Part shown: piece after piece, positions 52,543 through 52,623 of the stretch
Numbering within the stretch: the stretch's first letter is position 1
Layout: each line of letters starts with the position of its first letter
Assembly: GCA_017458125.1 (NCBI GenBank)
Contig: JAFTGB010000012.1
Location: 1 to 52,623 of the forward strand
Direction: 5' to 3'
Length of the DNA: 52,623 nt
DNA from: Prevotella sp.
GTDB lineage: Bacteria > Bacteroidota > Bacteroidia > Bacteroidales > Bacteroidaceae
The notes under the pieces: model-generated
What the model was told of the DNA's origin: nothing
What the model saw: the letters and a program-made list of their open reading frames with translations, nothing else
Databases searched by the model: none
Program-made: the position numbers and the translations under genes

Positions 52543-52623
52543 TTGGATATTGTGGCATTAACTGTGAGAAATGTGAAGCTCGCATTGCCACTGTTAGAGA
52601 TGATGACAACATGCGTGAAGAGG
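52539..52623 (+). CDS. DUF3795 protein, N-terminus (cut by window edge)
   Basis: The frame opens at 52530 (MDKMIGYCGINCEKCEARIA). The ATG at 52539 overlaps the previous stop and matches the family start, so I prefer it. The cysteine pattern YCG.NCEKCEA is the DUF3795 signature, a small cysteine-rich protein of unknown role, possibly metal-binding. Only about 28 residues are in the window. Confidence 0.75.
   Translation, partial: MIGYCGINCEKCEARIATVRDDDNMREE

Overview
The window reads as a chromosomal segment of a moderately GC-rich member of the Bacteroidota, most likely Prevotellaceae. Supporting traits are promoters of the Bacteroidota type (TTTG, 19-20 bp, TAnnTTTG) in front of many genes, a MurF-Alr fusion, a bifunctional fucokinase/GDP-fucose pyrophosphorylase (Fkp), GSCFA, DUF3098 and DUF1599 proteins, lipoprotein RND efflux parts, and a C-terminal segment of the kind found on secreted Prevotella proteins. 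I cannot name the species. No tRNA, rRNA, CRISPR array or intact insertion sequence was recognised.

Layout. 1-2.1 kb is accessory: the start of a small peptide gene, the tail of a secreted protein, a frameshifted coiled-coil gene, two small orphan genes and a ParE-like toxin-antitoxin pair whose 117-bp promoter/leader is duplicated in front of one orphan. 2.2-9.6 kb is a pectin/rhamnogalacturonan operon (orphan PTS-type EIIC, signal-peptide-bearing KduI, ExuT-like transporter, PL11 lyase with dockerin). A GH28 polygalacturonase lies separately at 25-26.5 kb. 9.6-18.1 kb holds MurF-Alr, a GSCFA protein, Fkp and a YfhO-like membrane protein, all facing left and concerned with the cell envelope. 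18.3-22.5 kb faces right: M16 peptidase, MtnN and LuxS (the S-ribosylhomocysteine/AI-2 route). Then come TypA, rpsO, and the left-facing cluster ftsX-DUF3098-uppP-truB-queA-folK, a radical SAM gene, lpxA and an RND tripartite efflux operon (32.7-38.6 kb). A 240-bp inverted-repeat element lies at 38.75-39.0 kb, followed by the CCA-adding enzyme. 40.6-46.4 kb faces right: DUF1599, a BT_3928-like DoxX protein, tpiA, SPOR, folE, an unknown protein and a phosphoethanolamine transferase. 46.6-52.6 kb appears to be a signalling region: a membrane LytTR regulator divergent from a LiaF-like protein, an outer-membrane beta-barrel protein, an ECF sigma factor and a four-helix membrane protein, then an isochorismatase-like hydrolase and the start of a DUF3795 gene.

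Three signals stand out. (1) Degenerate 7-bp tandem repeats occur at many gene borders and also in frame inside conserved enzymes (MurF-Alr, GSCFA, Fkp, MtnN, FolK, CCA enzyme, end of TruB). Three genes beside such arrays lack a usable ATG and appear to start at TTG or GTG. (2) The promoters of the LiaF-like operon and of the isochorismatase gene, 4.4 kb apart, share two upstream blocks at identical spacing from the same core promoter, which suggests a common activator, plausibly the neighbouring LytTR protein. (3) KduI carries a signal peptide and keeps all four metal ligands, which would place a normally cytosolic uronate step outside the inner membrane.
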